The notes beneath the pieces were generated by a model. That model did no database searches. It worked only from the letters and a program-made list of their open reading frames with translations, and had not been told where the DNA came from. From NCBI GenBank assembly GCA_933228675.1, contig OW121741.1, forward strand, positions 40,906,580 to 40,970,579: 64,000 nucleotides of DNA, written 5' to 3'. This document shows, in pieces, positions 1 to 9,753 of the stretch. Within the stretch, counting starts at the first letter, position 1. Each line of letters begins with the position of its first letter. Source of the DNA: Stomorhina lunata. Taxonomy: Eukaryota > Arthropoda > Insecta > Diptera > Rhiniidae. The position numbers and the translations under genes are program-made.

Positions 1-108
1 CATTATGTGACATAATATCAAACGTTTTTTTTTTCTTCACTGCTCGATAGGTGGTAGATTTACATCCCTTGCATCGCTTGTAACATACTCATTATTTAGA
101 ACACGCTC

Positions 109-834
109 TTTTTCTTCTGTTATCCTTAACATCCAATGGAGCATAGAGCCTCAACCATCCTTTTATATTGGACTCCATTGCGAGATGTTAGACAAACGTC
201 ATTCCAAGAATAGCTGCTTGCAACTTAGCATTAATTTACCTTCTCCACGTTCTAGCAGATGCAGCAAAACGACGGCCTCTTTCTTGTGGATTATAACGAA
301 GCGCTTGCCGACCAATGTTAGTATTTGGCCTTCGAAGTATGTGGTCTATCTATCGCCATTTCCGATGATTAAGTAGATCTTCATTTCATATGCTGTTCGG
401 TTACTATATATTAAAGATTTGCCGTAAGCATTTGTTTGCGAAGATTTGCAGGCGCTTATCGATGGCATTTGTGCGCTTCCAAGTTTCGCAGCCGTAATAC
501 GGAATGGACTTGATATTCAAGTTGTATATTCGTAACTTAGTTGTTGTTGACATTTGCCGAGATTTCAAAATATCTCGGAGAATGCCAAATGCAGATTTTG
601 CCTTGTTAATACGCTATTCAATATCGTCGTCGGCCCACCAAACTTCCAAGATAACTAACGATACCTACACTTCCAATAACATCGTTATCCACATTGATGT
701 GTGTTGACGGATTTGTGTCATAGCCTCCAGGCATAATCTTTTTCTTGGAAATATTGATTTCCTACCCAGCTGCCCGAGATTCGATAACGCTCGTGTTAGT
801 TTTTTCTTGAAGGTCGCCTGAGCTTTGGCTTAAA
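109..834 (-). pseudogene. Decayed C-terminal RT region of LINE copy A
   Basis: The reverse complement aligns by eye with the copies at 1680-2470 and 13,520-14,840. It shares the segments that encode ESRAAGLEI, ISKTK, the HINVDN box and the ETWKR...IDKR region. It has many substitutions, small deletions (a shortened YLGSLV region near 630) and stop codons, so it is older than copy B. Confidence 0.65.
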
Positions 835-839
835 ACTCT

Positions 840-1110
840 GACAGTTGTGTACATTGTGATTCATCCAACTACTTAGAACATCGTAAAATTCATCTTTATC
901 GTTTTCAAACTGAATTTCAGTTGGAGCGCAGACATTGATAATTTTCAAATTATGAGCTATTGTCTTGAGTTTGATTACCATTAGCCTCTCAATGATAGGA
1001 TGCCTTGCTGTTATCTCCGTTGCTATTTTTTTTTTTTTTTTTTTTGATAATAGGAAGCCCACCCCTCTACTATGATCATCACCATCCGATCGACTTGAGT
1101 AAAGAAACAT
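840..1110 (-). pseudogene. Remnant of LINE AP-endonuclease domain
   Basis: The reading frame shows HSRGVGFLLSKK, then ARHPIIERLMVIKLK and IINVCAPTE, followed by an acidic FYDVL stretch. This order is typical of the middle of the APE-type endonuclease of RTE-like LINEs. A poly-lysine run from a poly-T tract at 1027-1044 has replaced part of the domain. The frame then runs out where the element has lost the rest of the endonuclease and the front of the RT. It is a non-functional fragment of copy A. Confidence 0.6.
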
Positions 1111-1184
1111 AGTATTTTCATTTCGTACCTAACTGCCCTGCCAATCTTGCTTCTTGGATCGCCAACAAGTCAATTTTATAACGC

Positions 1185-1412
1185 AAAAGAATGTTCGCGC
1201 AGCTGCCGTAGAAGGGGATTTCTCACATGATTACCTTTTAGAGCAGTAGCTGTTCTAATTTTCTAATTCGTATAACGATTTGGAAGCTTTCCTTCATGCC
1301 TATATTAGGTTTGATACTCCGATATCTTCGGATAGAATTGGTTTCAATCAAAAGAATGTCGCGCAGCTGCCGTAGAAGGGGATTTCTCACATGATTACCT
1401 TTTAGAGCAGTA
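1185..1412. repeat. Direct duplication of a ~63-bp segment in the LINE 5' UTR
   Basis: The stretches at 1185-1248 and 1350-1412 are nearly identical; both contain GCAGCTGCCGTAGAAGGGG and end TTAGAGCAGTA. They lie about 165 bp apart in the 5' UTR of LINE copy A. A diverged single version occurs at about 14,250-14,312. Tandem 5' UTR segments are common in LINEs, but this could also be a local duplication. Confidence 0.7.
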
Positions 1413-1601
1413 CATTGTGTAATGTGTTTGTTTCCATGCTTAAAACAACGTAAGTTCTAAGTCGGTGGGTGATGAGTTTAACGACACAAGCCACATTTAT
1501 ATAGCGAGTCGCTCGATCCGAGACAGACGCCCACTTGCAGCCGCAACTAACATATTGAACAGATGATGCAGTTTCGTACTTTAGTAAGTAGATTAACGTA
1601 T

Positions 1602-1647
1602 TTGGTTTGAGGGTCTAAGATAATTGTATCTTATACCCTCAAACCAA
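1602..1647. repeat. 46-bp imperfect palindrome at the LINE B insertion site
   Basis: The arms TTGGTTTGAGGGT and ACCCTCAAACCAA are perfect 13-bp inverted copies; the centre pairs with few mismatches. The left arm is an inverted copy of the 5' UTR segment that continues at 2471-2500. LINE B integrated at the right arm, which is also its TSD. Confidence 0.75.
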
Positions 1648-2470
1648 TGGACGTGGTATCCAATGGACACCCTTTAAACAACTCGAGGACTTGAAATACG
1701 CCGATGACGTATGTCTTCTAAGCCAAAGCTCAGGCCACCTTCAAGAAAACACTAGGGCTATTACTGTTGAATCTCGGGCAGCTGGGCTGGAAATCAATAT
1801 TTCCAAGACAAAGATTATGCCTGAAGGCTATGGCGCAAACCCGTCGCCACACATCAATGTAGATAACGAGGTTATTGGATGTGTAGGTTCCTTTAATTAT
1901 CTTGGTAGTTTGGTATCTACAAAAGGTGGCGCCGACGAGGATATTGAATCTTGAATAAGGCAAAATCTGCATTCGGCATTCTCCGAGCTATTTGGAAATC
2001 TCGGCAAATATCAACAACAACTAAGTTACGAATATATAACTCGAATTTCAACTCCATCTTGTATTACGGCTGCGAAACTTGGAAACGCACAAATGTCATC
2101 GATAAGCGCCTACAAACCTTTGCACACAAATGCTTGCGGCAAATCCTTAATATATGGTGGCCAAATCGCATAAGAAATGAAGATCTACTAAACGCTACAA
2201 ACCAAATCCCTTCCTCTATAGAGGTATGTCAACGGAAATGGCGGTGGATAGGCCACACACTACGAAGGCCAAATACCAACATTGCTCGACAAGCGCTTCG
2301 TTGGAATCCACAAGGAAGCGGCCGTCGTGTTGGTGCACCAACTATAACGTGGAGAAGCAAACTATTCATGGAACGATGTATGCCTAACATCTCGTAATAG
2401 AGTTCGATATAAAAGGATGTTTGAGGCCCTATGCTCCACTTAGAGTTAAGGATAACAGAAGAAGAAGAAG
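1648..2470 (+). mobile_element. RTE-like LINE copy B, 5'-truncated, with 13-bp TSD
   Basis: An 823-bp 3' fragment of the same LINE family as copy A, in the opposite orientation and nested in its 5' UTR. Perfect 13-bp direct repeats ACCCTCAAACCAA lie at 1635-1647 and 2471-2483. The 3' end is GGATAACAG followed by a short GAA-type tail. The truncated 5' end and the TSD are the signature of target-primed reverse transcription. This copy must be younger than copy A. Confidence 0.85.
1691..2397 (+). pseudogene. C-terminal RT fragment of LINE copy B
   Basis: The first frame (1691-1954) starts just before the catalytic YADD motif (EYADDVCLL) and continues through ISKTK and FNYLGSLVSTKGG. A short deletion at about 1950, judged against the copy at 13,741-13,760, shifts the frame. 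The second frame (to 2397) carries KSAFGILRAIW, YGCETWKR, WWPNRIRNEDLL and KWRWIGHTLRRP, the usual RTE-type C-terminal block. The finger and palm regions before YADD are absent because of 5' truncation, so it cannot encode an active enzyme. Confidence 0.75.
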
Positions 2471-2483
2471 ACCCTCAAACCAA

Positions 2484-2989
2484 ATACGTTAGAATGGCTC
2501 CAAGATAACTCCTTCTCATATTGGCCCCGACCTAGAATCCCACACGGGTTGTTTACCACATCTTCAACTAGGTACCTCAGGTTACCAAGATGTACAACGA
2601 GGAGGTTAGTGTAGGAATTGGATACAGTTCTTACCTGGTCGCGGGAGAAGCCAGACATCAATTGGATTTAATTACATCCCAGAACATGTTCAGGTCAAAA
2701 GATTTTTTCGGAGTTAAATGCGAACAAATCCCAACACTCAGACAGTGTACTTTAAAGAAATAATCATATTTTCTGATTCGGCCTTGGTACAAAGGTACAA
2801 TATGATGTCAAATGAAATCAACATTCCCCAACCGACTTACTCTTACGATCACAACCAATTTAAAAATCAGGGACTATACAATTTACAAGTTTGTTATTTT
2901 CACCTTTCAAATTTACCGGTATGGTACAAGGAGCTAAAAAATTATTGCTAAAGTACTTGCAAAGGTTGAACAACACAGGTATTTCTAGC
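2484..2989. other. End of LINE A 5' UTR, then no recognised feature
   Basis: Up to 2680 this is the outer part of the LINE A 5' UTR. From 2692 to 2989 I see no gene or repeat; the short ORFs there have no recognisable motif. Confidence 0.5.
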
Positions 2990-3180
2990 ATGCTTTCGTT
3001 GAAACACTTTTATCCCCGTCTTAATAACATCAGAAGGCATTTTTGTCGAGGCACTGTCATCATTGTAAAAAAGCTCAGATCAACGTTTCTTGGCAGTTTG
3101 CGAAATGGTATAAAGTAAGAGAACGAAAAAAAAATCGAAAATGATTCAATGATCTAAATTTTCATAATGTGAAAAAACCT
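2990..3180 (-). pseudogene. Remnant of jockey-like LINE endonuclease region
   Basis: The plus-strand text CTTAATAACATCAGAAGGCA and what follows match, with substitutions and a deletion, the better-preserved copy at 56,060-56,290. In that copy the minus strand encodes the end of the endonuclease domain (SDH motif and the linker after it). Only about 190 bp survive and no frame is open. It belongs to the same family as the ORF at 55,789-56,930. Confidence 0.55.
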
Positions 3181-3948
3181 TGACATCATGCTTGGATTCA
3201 TGGACGGATTGATTACTAGCTATATACAGCTAACCTCCGTATAAAGAAGCAATTCTATATCGACACAGAAACATATCGCGGGAGCAAATCGTCGCTATTG
3301 AGTCAAAGGTTCCCTGATAGTATAAGAATCTCATTTAAACTAAATATTTTGACAAACAAACGTATATGTTTAGTTGTGAAACATTATAAAACTCTTGTCA
3401 AAATAAATTTACAAAATCCCTAAGGTATGTTACACAATATTTGCTAAAAAGTTCGAGTTTTCGATCGATTTAGAATGAGGCGAATGGTCTCTGCTTTCTC
3501 TGTATTTCTTCTGTTTTCATTACAATTGAGAGAAGTTCCAACGATTTTTACATAACTTGATTTTCGAGACGTTTTTATACCCACTGTTCACGCGGTAAAC
3601 ACTGCGAACCCTACTAATATCACTGACAGGTCCATCTCTAGCTCAACAAACTACAACCAACTTCACAAAAGAAAAATGTAATAAAGAAAGTGTCAAGAAA
3701 GTTAAGATCATCAACAACCCGAGTTAAAAATCCGAAACATCGTCGGTGTAATTAATAAAAAAATAATATATATTATAAAACTTACCCAAACTAAAAATTA
3801 AAATATAATACTTATCCCTAAAACATAAACTCTAAAACACAATTAAAACTGTTAATAAATAATATTTTTTATAAAGTTTATAGAAACCTTTTGTGTTTTA
3901 TTGATTTAATCAAAGCCCTAGTGCTATCACCCTCTAACCCGTTAAAAC
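3181..3948. other. No recognised gene; AT-rich
   Basis: I see no ORF with recognisable motifs and no tandem repeat. The stretch 3590-3770 could be the edge of an LTR, but no second LTR, primer site or TSD was found. Confidence 0.3.
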
Positions 3949-4700
3949 ACCCACCATCAAAAAGAATGGGGGGTATATTGAGATTGTCATTCCGTTTGTA
4001 ATTTCCTTAATATTGGCTCAAAAACCAAAAACTATATATATTCTGAATCCTTATGAAATTCTAAGACGATTGAGTGATGTCCGTCTGTCTGTCTGTCTGT
4101 TGAAATCACTGAAACTTAGTAAAACTATTTTTCATCTCTGAGAAAATTTTGGTATTGAAATTGGGCAAAATCAGTAAGCATTTGACCATAGCTCCCGTAT
4201 AACCTCGTCTAGGCTAATCGCTTATTTGTTAATAAATGATAAATTATAGCAGCTATGCTGATAAAATTTGGTATATAGAAGTTTTACATCAGCTAGGCAG
4301 CGTACAAAATTTCATCAAAATCGGTTCACATTTAGCCATAGCTCCCATACAAAAAACTTACGAAAACAGCCTAAATTTCACCTAAAATACACTTAAATGC
4401 GAATAAATCTAAAAGTATAACAGATATAACCACTAAATTTTGCACAAGAAAGTCTTATATCAATGCCAGCCAGTGTGCATTTTGTCGAAATCGGTCACCA
4501 TTTGACCTAGCTCCCATATAAAAAACTTACGAAAATACAAAAATTCAAAAAGAAAAGGGAATTTAACAGGAAACTAAAATTTGGATTGAAATGTGGAGGG
4601 AAGGCAGTCCTATGGGAGGTAAACGAAATAATGATCTGATTTCATACAAAATTTATAGGAAACATCCTTGTACCAAAGATAATAACTTTGGAAATTTTCT

Positions 4701-5563
4701 TTATCAGTTTTCATTTTATTTTCCTTAAATTTGTATGAAATAAATTTTCAAAATTTTCATAAACTTCATAGCACGGTCAGGTTTGCTCAATTTTAATTCT
4801 GTCAGTTTTTTCTCATTCAAATTGAAGACTTGATAAGCCAAACCTGACTTATATAAAAGTAGACTATGTTTCTTAAGCTACGGTCACATTGATTAAACAT
4901 TTAATCGAAATTATCAAATATTTGATCCTCGTAGTCTGACCACAAAATATTTTTGAGTTTCAAACAAGAAATATGTTGATTTGAACAAAACAAAGTCATT
5001 TGCCAGCAAATAAAAGTTTTCCTAATGTGACCACGCAAGAGCAAATATTTTATTAAATTTTGATCAAATAATTATTTAATCTTACAAAATTTTTGTAACA
5101 TCAAACAGGGGCAAATAACAGCTGTGCATTTGTATTGTTTACTATTCAAACAGAAACAACAACATCAAATTTGAGAAACAACAACTCAAATATGAGAAAC
5201 AAATTTCCAGATACACAATTTTGTTTTGAAAAAATTTGATCAAATATTTTTTGGGAAAATATTTAATCTTCAGTGTGACCATAAATAAAACCTGTTTTTT
5301 TGTTTATACTTTGAATATATTTTTTCTGTATTTTATCAAATAAAAATCGTCAAATAAATGTGCAAGTGTGACCACAAATTTTTTATTTTATTGTTTTGAC
5401 AATATTTTACTCAAAATATTTGATTTAAATGTTTAATGAGTCTGACCGTACCTTTAGTCGATCAGTATATTTGAATTTGTACGTCTATTTTCACACTAGT
5501 CAGGTTTTTCCCATCAATCTTATATGAAATTTAAGGAAAATAAAATTAAAACTGATGAAAAAA
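4701..5563. repeat. Outer foldback element with ~40-bp inverted arms
   Basis: The arm at 4701-4742 (core TTTTATTTTCCTTAAATTT) is an inverted copy of 5522-5563 (core AAATTTAAGGAAAATAAAAT). Both arms also include CAGTTTT or AAAACTG. The element encloses a second inverted-repeat unit, so one MITE-like element appears to have landed in another. Confidence 0.5.
4876..5455. mobile_element. MITE-like unit with GGTACGGTCA-type TIRs
   Basis: The left end CTACGGTCACATTGATTAAA and the right end, read as GTACGGTCAGACTCATTAAA on the minus strand, are imperfect TIRs that continue into ACATTTAAT. Inside, short motifs such as GTGACCACA and CAAATATTTGATC recur in both orientations. No ORF. No convincing TSD, so the superfamily is undetermined. 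Confidence 0.5.
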
Positions 5564-7012
5564 ATGTTCGTATGTGAACGTGAATGCAGGTTGAAAAGAA
5601 AGTTGAAGAAAAACTTATTTAGTAAACCATTGTATGAAACAGCACTTATTCTTCGATTTGTATACTCGAATAATTGCTGACATACAATTTAGTACAGGGA
5701 ATATTTTTCGTATTTATATTTTTCAGCGATTTTTGTTTCTAGCTTGAAATTCCAAATGTGTGATTGATAACACTGTCTTGAAACAAAAGTAAACAAAAAC
5801 ATTTCCAGATTCATCTACTTATAGCGATATTTTCTTAAATTAAATTGATACATTTAATTTATTTCTAAAAAATTTTAAAAATTTTCGGTCAAATTCTGGA
5901 GAAGTCATTATAAAAAATTAGACATTTTGCACTAGCAACACGTAAAGAAAGAAGTTGTTTTCCACATGTAATTTTTGTCAGCCAAATAATCGGTTATTCA
6001 ACATTTTCTTCAGAGTTGCATTTAATAGTGGTGAGTATGAATCAAGTCATTGATTGTGGCTTGTGGTAAAATTAAAATTAGATAAACAGGCAGCCGCCAA
6101 ATAAACGAGTGTGTGTTGTTTTGAAAATACCGTTAAATTTAAATTAATTTTTGAATAAAACTTTTTTATATTTTTTTTGAACAATCACTACAGCTAGTCA
6201 GTCATGCATTTCATGCATTGCATATAACTACAGATGGAAATAGTAGGAATGTAGGAAATTTTTATCTATTTTAGCTCAACAAGTCTTGTATTTAATTATA
6301 TAAAAAGGTCGAACAATCACTAATATCCGTCTGTCCGTCAGATAAAATCGTGATAGCTCCTTAACTCCAAGAGCTAGTAAGACTAACTTAGGCACAAGAA
6401 AGTCTTATGTCAATGCCAGCCAGTGTGCAAAATTTTGTCACAATCGGTCACCATTTGACCATAGCTCCCATATAAAAAACTTATGGAAACACAAAAATAC
6501 ATAAAGAAAAGGTTGTTTATGTCCGTCTGTCCGTCAGATAAAAGCACGATAGCGTCTTAACGAAAAGAGCTAGAGGGACAAAATTTTACAAAAGTATTTT
6601 GGATGTCTTGAAAAAGATGTGTCTTGAAACGAGACATAATCGGCTCAAATTTAGTTAGAGCTCCCATATAACCCCGCCCCGGGAAACACATTAATGCTGA
6701 TAAATTGAATGCAATTGTAATAGCTATGACGATTAAATTTAAAATAGGGAAGTTTTATTCAATTTTTGATCAGTTTATCAAATTTTATAGGAATCAGGCC
6801 ATATTTGACTTTCATATAAAAAACACTCACGGAAACCAAAAATTTTAGCAAAGGCCAGTTAAAAGCTATTAAATTAGAAACTATGACTGCTATGGTCACT
6901 AAATTTTACAAGAATAAGCTCTATATATATACCAGCCAGTGTGTAAAATTTTTACAATCGGTCAACATTTGCCTATAATTCTTATATATATAACATCCCC
7001 TTTTTTATACCC

Positions 7013-8593
7013 ACCATCAAAAAGAATGGGGGGTATATTGAGATTGTCATTCCGTTTGTAATTTCCTTAATATTGGCTCAAAAATTCTGAATCCTTATAA
7101 AATTTTAAGACGATTGAGCGATGTCCGTCTGTCTGTCCGTCTGTCTGTCTGTCTGTCTGTTGAAATCACGATAACGGCTAAACGAGCTAGGAGCTAGCTC
7201 ACTGAAACTTAGCAAAAACATTCCTCATTTATGAGAAAATTTTGGTATTGAAATTGGGCAAAATCGGTTAACATTTGACCATAGCTCCCGTATAACCTCG
7301 TCTGGGCTAGTCGCTTATTTGCTAATAACTGACAAATTATAATAGCTATGATGACAAAATTTGGTATCTAGAAGTTTTCCATAAGCACTAGGCAGCATGT
7401 TCACATTTAACCATAGCTCCCATATAAAAAACATACGGAAACAGCCTAAATTCTACCTGAAATTCACTTAAATGCCAATAAATGATAAACTGTAGTAGCT
7501 TTGACTACCAACTTTAGCGCAAATAAGTCTTATGTGAATACCAGCCAGTGTGCAAAATTTTGTTACAATCGGTCACCATTTGACCATAGCTCCCATATAA
7601 AAAACTTACAGAAACACAAAAATACAAAAAGAAAAGGAGATTTATGTCCGTCTGTCCGTCAGATAAAAGCGCGACAGCTCCTTAACTATAAAAGCTAGAG
7701 AGACAAAATTTTACAAAAGTATTTCTGATATGTAACAAAAGTTGTATACTGAAAATGGGAAAATCGGTTCACATTTAGTTAGAGCTCCCATATAACCCCG
7801 CCCCGGGAAACACATGAATGCTGATAAATGGAATACAATTGTAATAGCTATGACGACTAAATTTAGTATAGAGAAGTTTTATACAACTATTGGTCAGTAT
7901 ATCAAATTTTATAGGAATCGGTCCATATTTGACTATAACTCTCATATAAAATACACTCCCGGAAACCAAAAAATATTTAGCAAGGACCAGTTAAAAGCTT
8001 TTAAATTAGAAACTGTGATAGCTATTGCCACTAAATTTTGCAAAAATAAGCTTTATATAAATACCAACCAGTGTGTAAAATTTTGTTACAATCGGTCAAC
8101 ATTTGGCTATAATTCTTATATATATATTACATCCCCTTTTTATATCTACAATTAAAAAGATTCGGAGGTACAAGCAGCATATTAAGATTTGTATATGGTA
8201 GATGCATTAGGACCTCCTTACAAAATATATGGACCAGTCGTATTACTATCAACTTCTTTATCCTAACTAAATGTTAAGCTAAAGGAAAAGTATTTAACAA
8301 CTTATTTATGTAAAACCTACCCGGTTGTGATAACGAATTTTGTTCAAAGTAAATAAATACTAGGGAAGCCACTTATATACTTTTGAATGTTGAACTATAA
8401 AGCTACTGCAACCGAAGTTATTCCAAATATTTTACCAACAATGACAACTAGCGTAACAACTTTTTTCCAATTTGGTCCACGTTTAGAATTTGCTGCACCC
8501 TCGTATATATATGAGATATGTTTCTAAATTTAACACAACTTGATGGTGGGTATATAAGATTCGGCACAGCCGAATATAACACTCTTACTTGTT
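7013..8593 (+). mobile_element. Type-1 mini-me-like element, near complete (T1b)
   Basis: This 1.58-kb copy has the head ACCCACCATCAAAAAGAATG, a GTCY microsatellite (7124-7160), several diverged ~130-190-bp modules with the CCATAGCTCCCATATAAAAA core, and a 3' end with the perfect hairpin TTCGGC-ACA-GCCGAA (8560-8574) followed by ...CTCTTACTTGTT. A 3'-proximal hairpin and the absence of TIRs fit Helentron-related non-autonomous elements, to which mini-me and DINE-1 elements have been linked. No protein is encoded. Confidence 0.7.
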
Positions 8594-9048
8594 ATATCTA
8601 CAATCAAAAAGATTTGGAGGTACATTCATTATATTAAGATTGCACCTATGAAATTAGATAGGCATCAATCAATGTTCAGCCCAGACTTTATATATGATGA
8701 ATGCATTAGGAATTCCTAACGAAATATATGGACCTGCCGTATTACTATTAACGTCTTTTGCCTAACTACATATTAACGAAAAGTATTTAACAAGTTATTA
8801 ATGTAAAACTATACCCGGTTATGAGACTAAATATATTTTTAAATGTTGAACTATAAAGCTCTTCAACCAAATGTAGTCCAAATGTTTTACCAATAATACC
8901 AATTAGCTTAGCGATTTTTTCAGTTTTGGTCCAGATTTTGAATTAGCTGCACCCTTGTAGATATATGAGATATATTTCTAAATTTAACACAACTTGATGG
9001 TGGGTATATAAGATTCAGGACATCCGAATATAACACTCTTACTTGTTT
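8594..9048 (+). mobile_element. Tandem extra 3' module of mini-me-like element (T1c)
   Basis: Starts ATATCTACAATCAAAAAGAT immediately after the ACTTGTT end of T1b and repeats only the last ~450 bp of the element. Its hairpin is degenerate, and it ends with another ACTTGTT. The same full-copy-plus-extra-3'-module layout recurs at 59,653-60,120. Confidence 0.65.
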
Positions 9049-9753
9049 AATTTTGAAACTGCTGGAATTCATAAGAATATCTATATTTTTTTGCAATATT
9101 GTAAAAACTTTTGTTCACATACTTACAGATTATTATGACCATCATCAATTATATTGAAAGATACAATCTGCAAGTAATGATGCTTTTCTATCAATGTATC
9201 TTACGAGCATGTATTTGTTGCCGGTTTTGTTGCTGTTGAATGGCTGTGAGTCCAACAAAAAAAAAGATAAATGAAATGTTTGTCTCTCGGACACTTGCAA
9301 AAATAAAATTTTCTAAAAATACAAAACATTTTGCAATTTTTTGTTTTTTTTTCTTGCTTTTGTAGAAAATTTTCTTTAAAGGTTTAAATAAAGAAACTTT
9401 TATTTCTTGGTGTTCATTTATTTCTGTCCTTTTACAAATCATTGTTGGTTTTTGGTGAACAAGTGGAATATGAAGTGTTTGGAATTTGTCTGAATTAAGA
9501 TGTCAAAACTTTTGCGGTTGAGAGGGGCTGAAGTAGGAAGATCAATATTAAATATTGTATATTTATTTTTTGTTAAAGAATGGTAATGCCAGAGTGCTGT
9601 CAATGGTGGTTGCTACACCAGGAGTCATTCTGTGGATAACACAGCTACCTTAAACATTAGTCGCCCATTGCAATAGCTCTCCTTATCTAAAAGCCGAAAT
9701 TGCAGTTGCTTTAAACTAAATATGTGACGTTAACTTCTTTTTAGTATCTTGCC
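9049..9753. other. No recognised feature
   Basis: AT-rich sequence with poly-T runs. The short ORFs have no recognisable domain. No tandem repeat was seen. Confidence 0.35.

Larger units (their letters stand above)
109..2680 (-). mobile_element. RTE-like LINE copy A, internally deleted, with a nested LINE
   Basis: On the minus strand this runs from a 5' end beginning GGGATGTAAT (near 2680), through about 1 kb of apparent 5' UTR, to an endonuclease remnant (1110-840), which joins directly to the C-terminal RT region (about 834-160). The 3' end reads GGATAACAGAAGAAAAAG. The central endonuclease-RT portion is missing. The flanks AGAACACGCTC (98-108) and AGAACATGTTC (2681-2691) look like an 11-bp TSD with two differences. 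LINE copy B interrupts the 5' UTR at 1648-2470. The same 5' end recurs at 14,690 and part of the 5' UTR at 35,366-35,495, which supports reading it as part of the element. The clade call (RTE/BovB-like) is by motif recognition only. Confidence 0.75.
4561..6325. mobile_element. Insert splitting mini-me-like copy T1a
   Basis: Comparison with 58,440-58,480, where the host module runs on without interruption, shows about 1.77 kb inserted between GAAAAGGGA and ATCCGTCTG. The block contains the nested foldback repeats at 4701-5563 and about 760 bp of unassigned AT-rich sequence. I could not find one set of ends for the whole insert, so it may be several insertions. Confidence 0.45.
3949..7012 (+). 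mobile_element. Type-1 mini-me-like element, interrupted (T1a)
   Basis: The head (3949-4560) starts ACCCACCATCAAAAAGAATG and carries a GTCY microsatellite (GTCCGTCTGTCTGTCTGTCT at 4079-4098). It is followed by repeated modules built around CCATAGCTCCCATATAAAAA. The body resumes at 6326 with ATCCGTCTGTCCGTC after an inserted block, and ends abruptly at TTTTTTA just before the next copy. A TA-rich tract followed by GTCY repeats matches the mini-me elements described from Diptera. No coding capacity. It lacks its own 3' hairpin end. Confidence 0.65.

Noticed and set aside
3590..3770. Edge of an LTR retrotransposon
   Set aside because: No partner LTR, TSD or internal coding sequence supports it.
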